Notes under the pieces: generated by a model
What the model saw: the letters and a program-made list of their open reading frames with translations, nothing else
The model's database searches: none
Told to the model about the DNA's origin: nothing
Part shown: positions 63,534 to 64,000 of the stretch, one piece after another
How positions within the stretch are numbered: position 1 is the stretch's first letter
Layout: every line of letters starts with the position of its first letter
NCBI RefSeq assembly: GCF_035917455.1
Contig: NZ_CP109078.1
Span: forward strand, 6,804,001-6,868,000
Reading direction: 5' to 3'
Length of the DNA stretch: 64,000 nt
Source of the DNA: Micromonospora sp. NBC_01796
Lineage (GTDB): Bacteria; Actinomycetota; Actinomycetes; Mycobacteriales; Micromonosporaceae
Made by a program: the position numbers and the translations under genes

Positions 63534-64000
63534 ATGCGAGTTTCTCCGGAAGATGTCGAGCCGGCCACGGCGTCGGCCTGGTGGCGCAACCGCTTCGTCT
63601 GGGTTAGCGTCATCCTGTTGGCGGTGTCGGCCACGGTCGTACTCCTGGTCAACACCGCCGGTTCGCAGCCGGCGCCGGCCGACGACCTCAACAGTCAACT
63701 CGGCCGCCGCCTGGTCGGGGTGCTCGAACAGCTCGAACCGGAGCAGCACCAGGGCCACGGCGAGCACGCCCGGGACGTGGCGGCGGAGACGAAGGTCGTC
63801 TGCGGGGCACGCGTCTTCGGCTTCGAGCCGGCCGAGGCGACCACCGTCTCCGAGGTACGGACGGCGTACGGTTTCCACCTCTGCGGGGTCGCCGAGCCGA
63901 ATCGGCCCTGGGACTGGGCGGTCAAGCTCGTCGGGCCGATCGTGGTGGCGATGGGCACCGAGCCGCCGACCGTGCAGGTGGCCGAGGCGACCAACGAGAT
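63534..64000 (+). CDS. membrane-anchored protein of unknown function (3' end cut by window)
   Basis: The first 155 residues from ATG 63534 (MRVSPEDVEPATASAWWRNR). One membrane segment (about 22-42) is followed by an outside domain with two Cys (about 89 and 116). No family recognised. The region 63253-63533 before it shows no gene. Confidence 0.7.
   Translation, partial: MRVSPEDVEPATASAWWRNRFVWVSVILLAVSATVVLLVNTAGSQPAPADDLNSQLGRRLVGVLEQLEPEQHQGHGEHARDVAAETKVVCGARVFGFEPAEATTVSEVRTAYGFHLCGVAEPNRPWDWAVKLVGPIVVAMGTEPPTVQVAEATNE

Overview
The window is high-GC, densely packed DNA with frequent GTG starts, ATGA stop/start overlaps and GGAGG-type ribosome sites. Together with F420-type, SthA-type and DUF2470-type proteins, this points to an actinomycete; Micromonosporaceae is my best guess, by inference only. 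No rRNA, tRNA, CRISPR array, transposase or phage gene was seen. Base composition and coding style look even throughout.

Region 1 (about 1-26,350) is a large oxalate/glyoxylate/formate island. It holds moeA and fdhD (molybdenum cofactor and formate dehydrogenase maturation), an oxalate/formate-type MFS carrier, sucCD, a genuine formyl-CoA:oxalate CoA-transferase (frc) and a fused ADP-forming acyl-CoA synthetase. It also holds a divergent Nramp-fold transporter with a small membrane protein and a TerC protein, a 68-residue unknown protein, and a ThDP enzyme standing where oxalyl-CoA decarboxylase is expected. The rest is an FCD-type GntR regulator, glyoxylate carboligase (gcl), hydroxypyruvate isomerase (hyi), an aldehyde dehydrogenase, a PanE-family reductase resembling the oxalyl-CoA reductase class, NAD-dependent formate dehydrogenase and a LysR regulator. 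The likely scheme is: import of oxalate; activation to oxalyl-CoA; then either decarboxylation to formyl-CoA and formate (oxidised by Fdh) or reduction to glyoxylate (Gcl/Hyi, toward hydroxypyruvate). SucCD and the ADP-forming synthetase could balance the CoA-thioester pool.

The strongest new signal is regulatory. A 13-bp palindrome of type GCATAC-N-GTATGC, or a version with one strong arm, lies upstream of moeA/OFA carrier, sucCD/frc, the 68-aa gene, the ThDP enzyme, gntR, the aldehyde dehydrogenase and the panE-like gene. At most of these it overlaps a recognisable promoter. A 67-bp block containing the palindrome is duplicated with one mismatch upstream of frc and of the ThDP gene. This looks like a single undescribed oxalate regulon controlled by the local GntR protein.

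Region 2 (26,400-37,300) holds an NmrA-type/AraC divergent pair, soluble transhydrogenase sthA, the methylmalonyl-CoA mutase operon mutA-mutB-meaB, an alpha/beta hydrolase and a secreted PHB-depolymerase-like esterase. Region 3 (37,400-44,400) holds a sulfonate-type ABC transporter behind a clear inverted repeat, a secreted phytase-like esterase, a Tat-exported beta-carbonic anhydrase, a SpoU methyltransferase and a membrane-anchored endonuclease/phosphatase-fold protein. Region 4 (44,400-54,700), mostly on the minus strand, holds two LtrA proteins, a mannonate-dehydratase-like enolase-superfamily gene with an epimerase, DUF2470, an M20 amidohydrolase, an MFS exporter, an SDR and a GT1 glycosyltransferase. 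Region 5 (54,900-64,000) holds a receiver/thioredoxin-reductase-like fusion coupled to a cyclic-nucleotide-domain histidine kinase, DUF2087, an F420-type oxidoreductase, a drug exporter with its TetR regulator, fchA-folD one-carbon genes and a truncated membrane protein.
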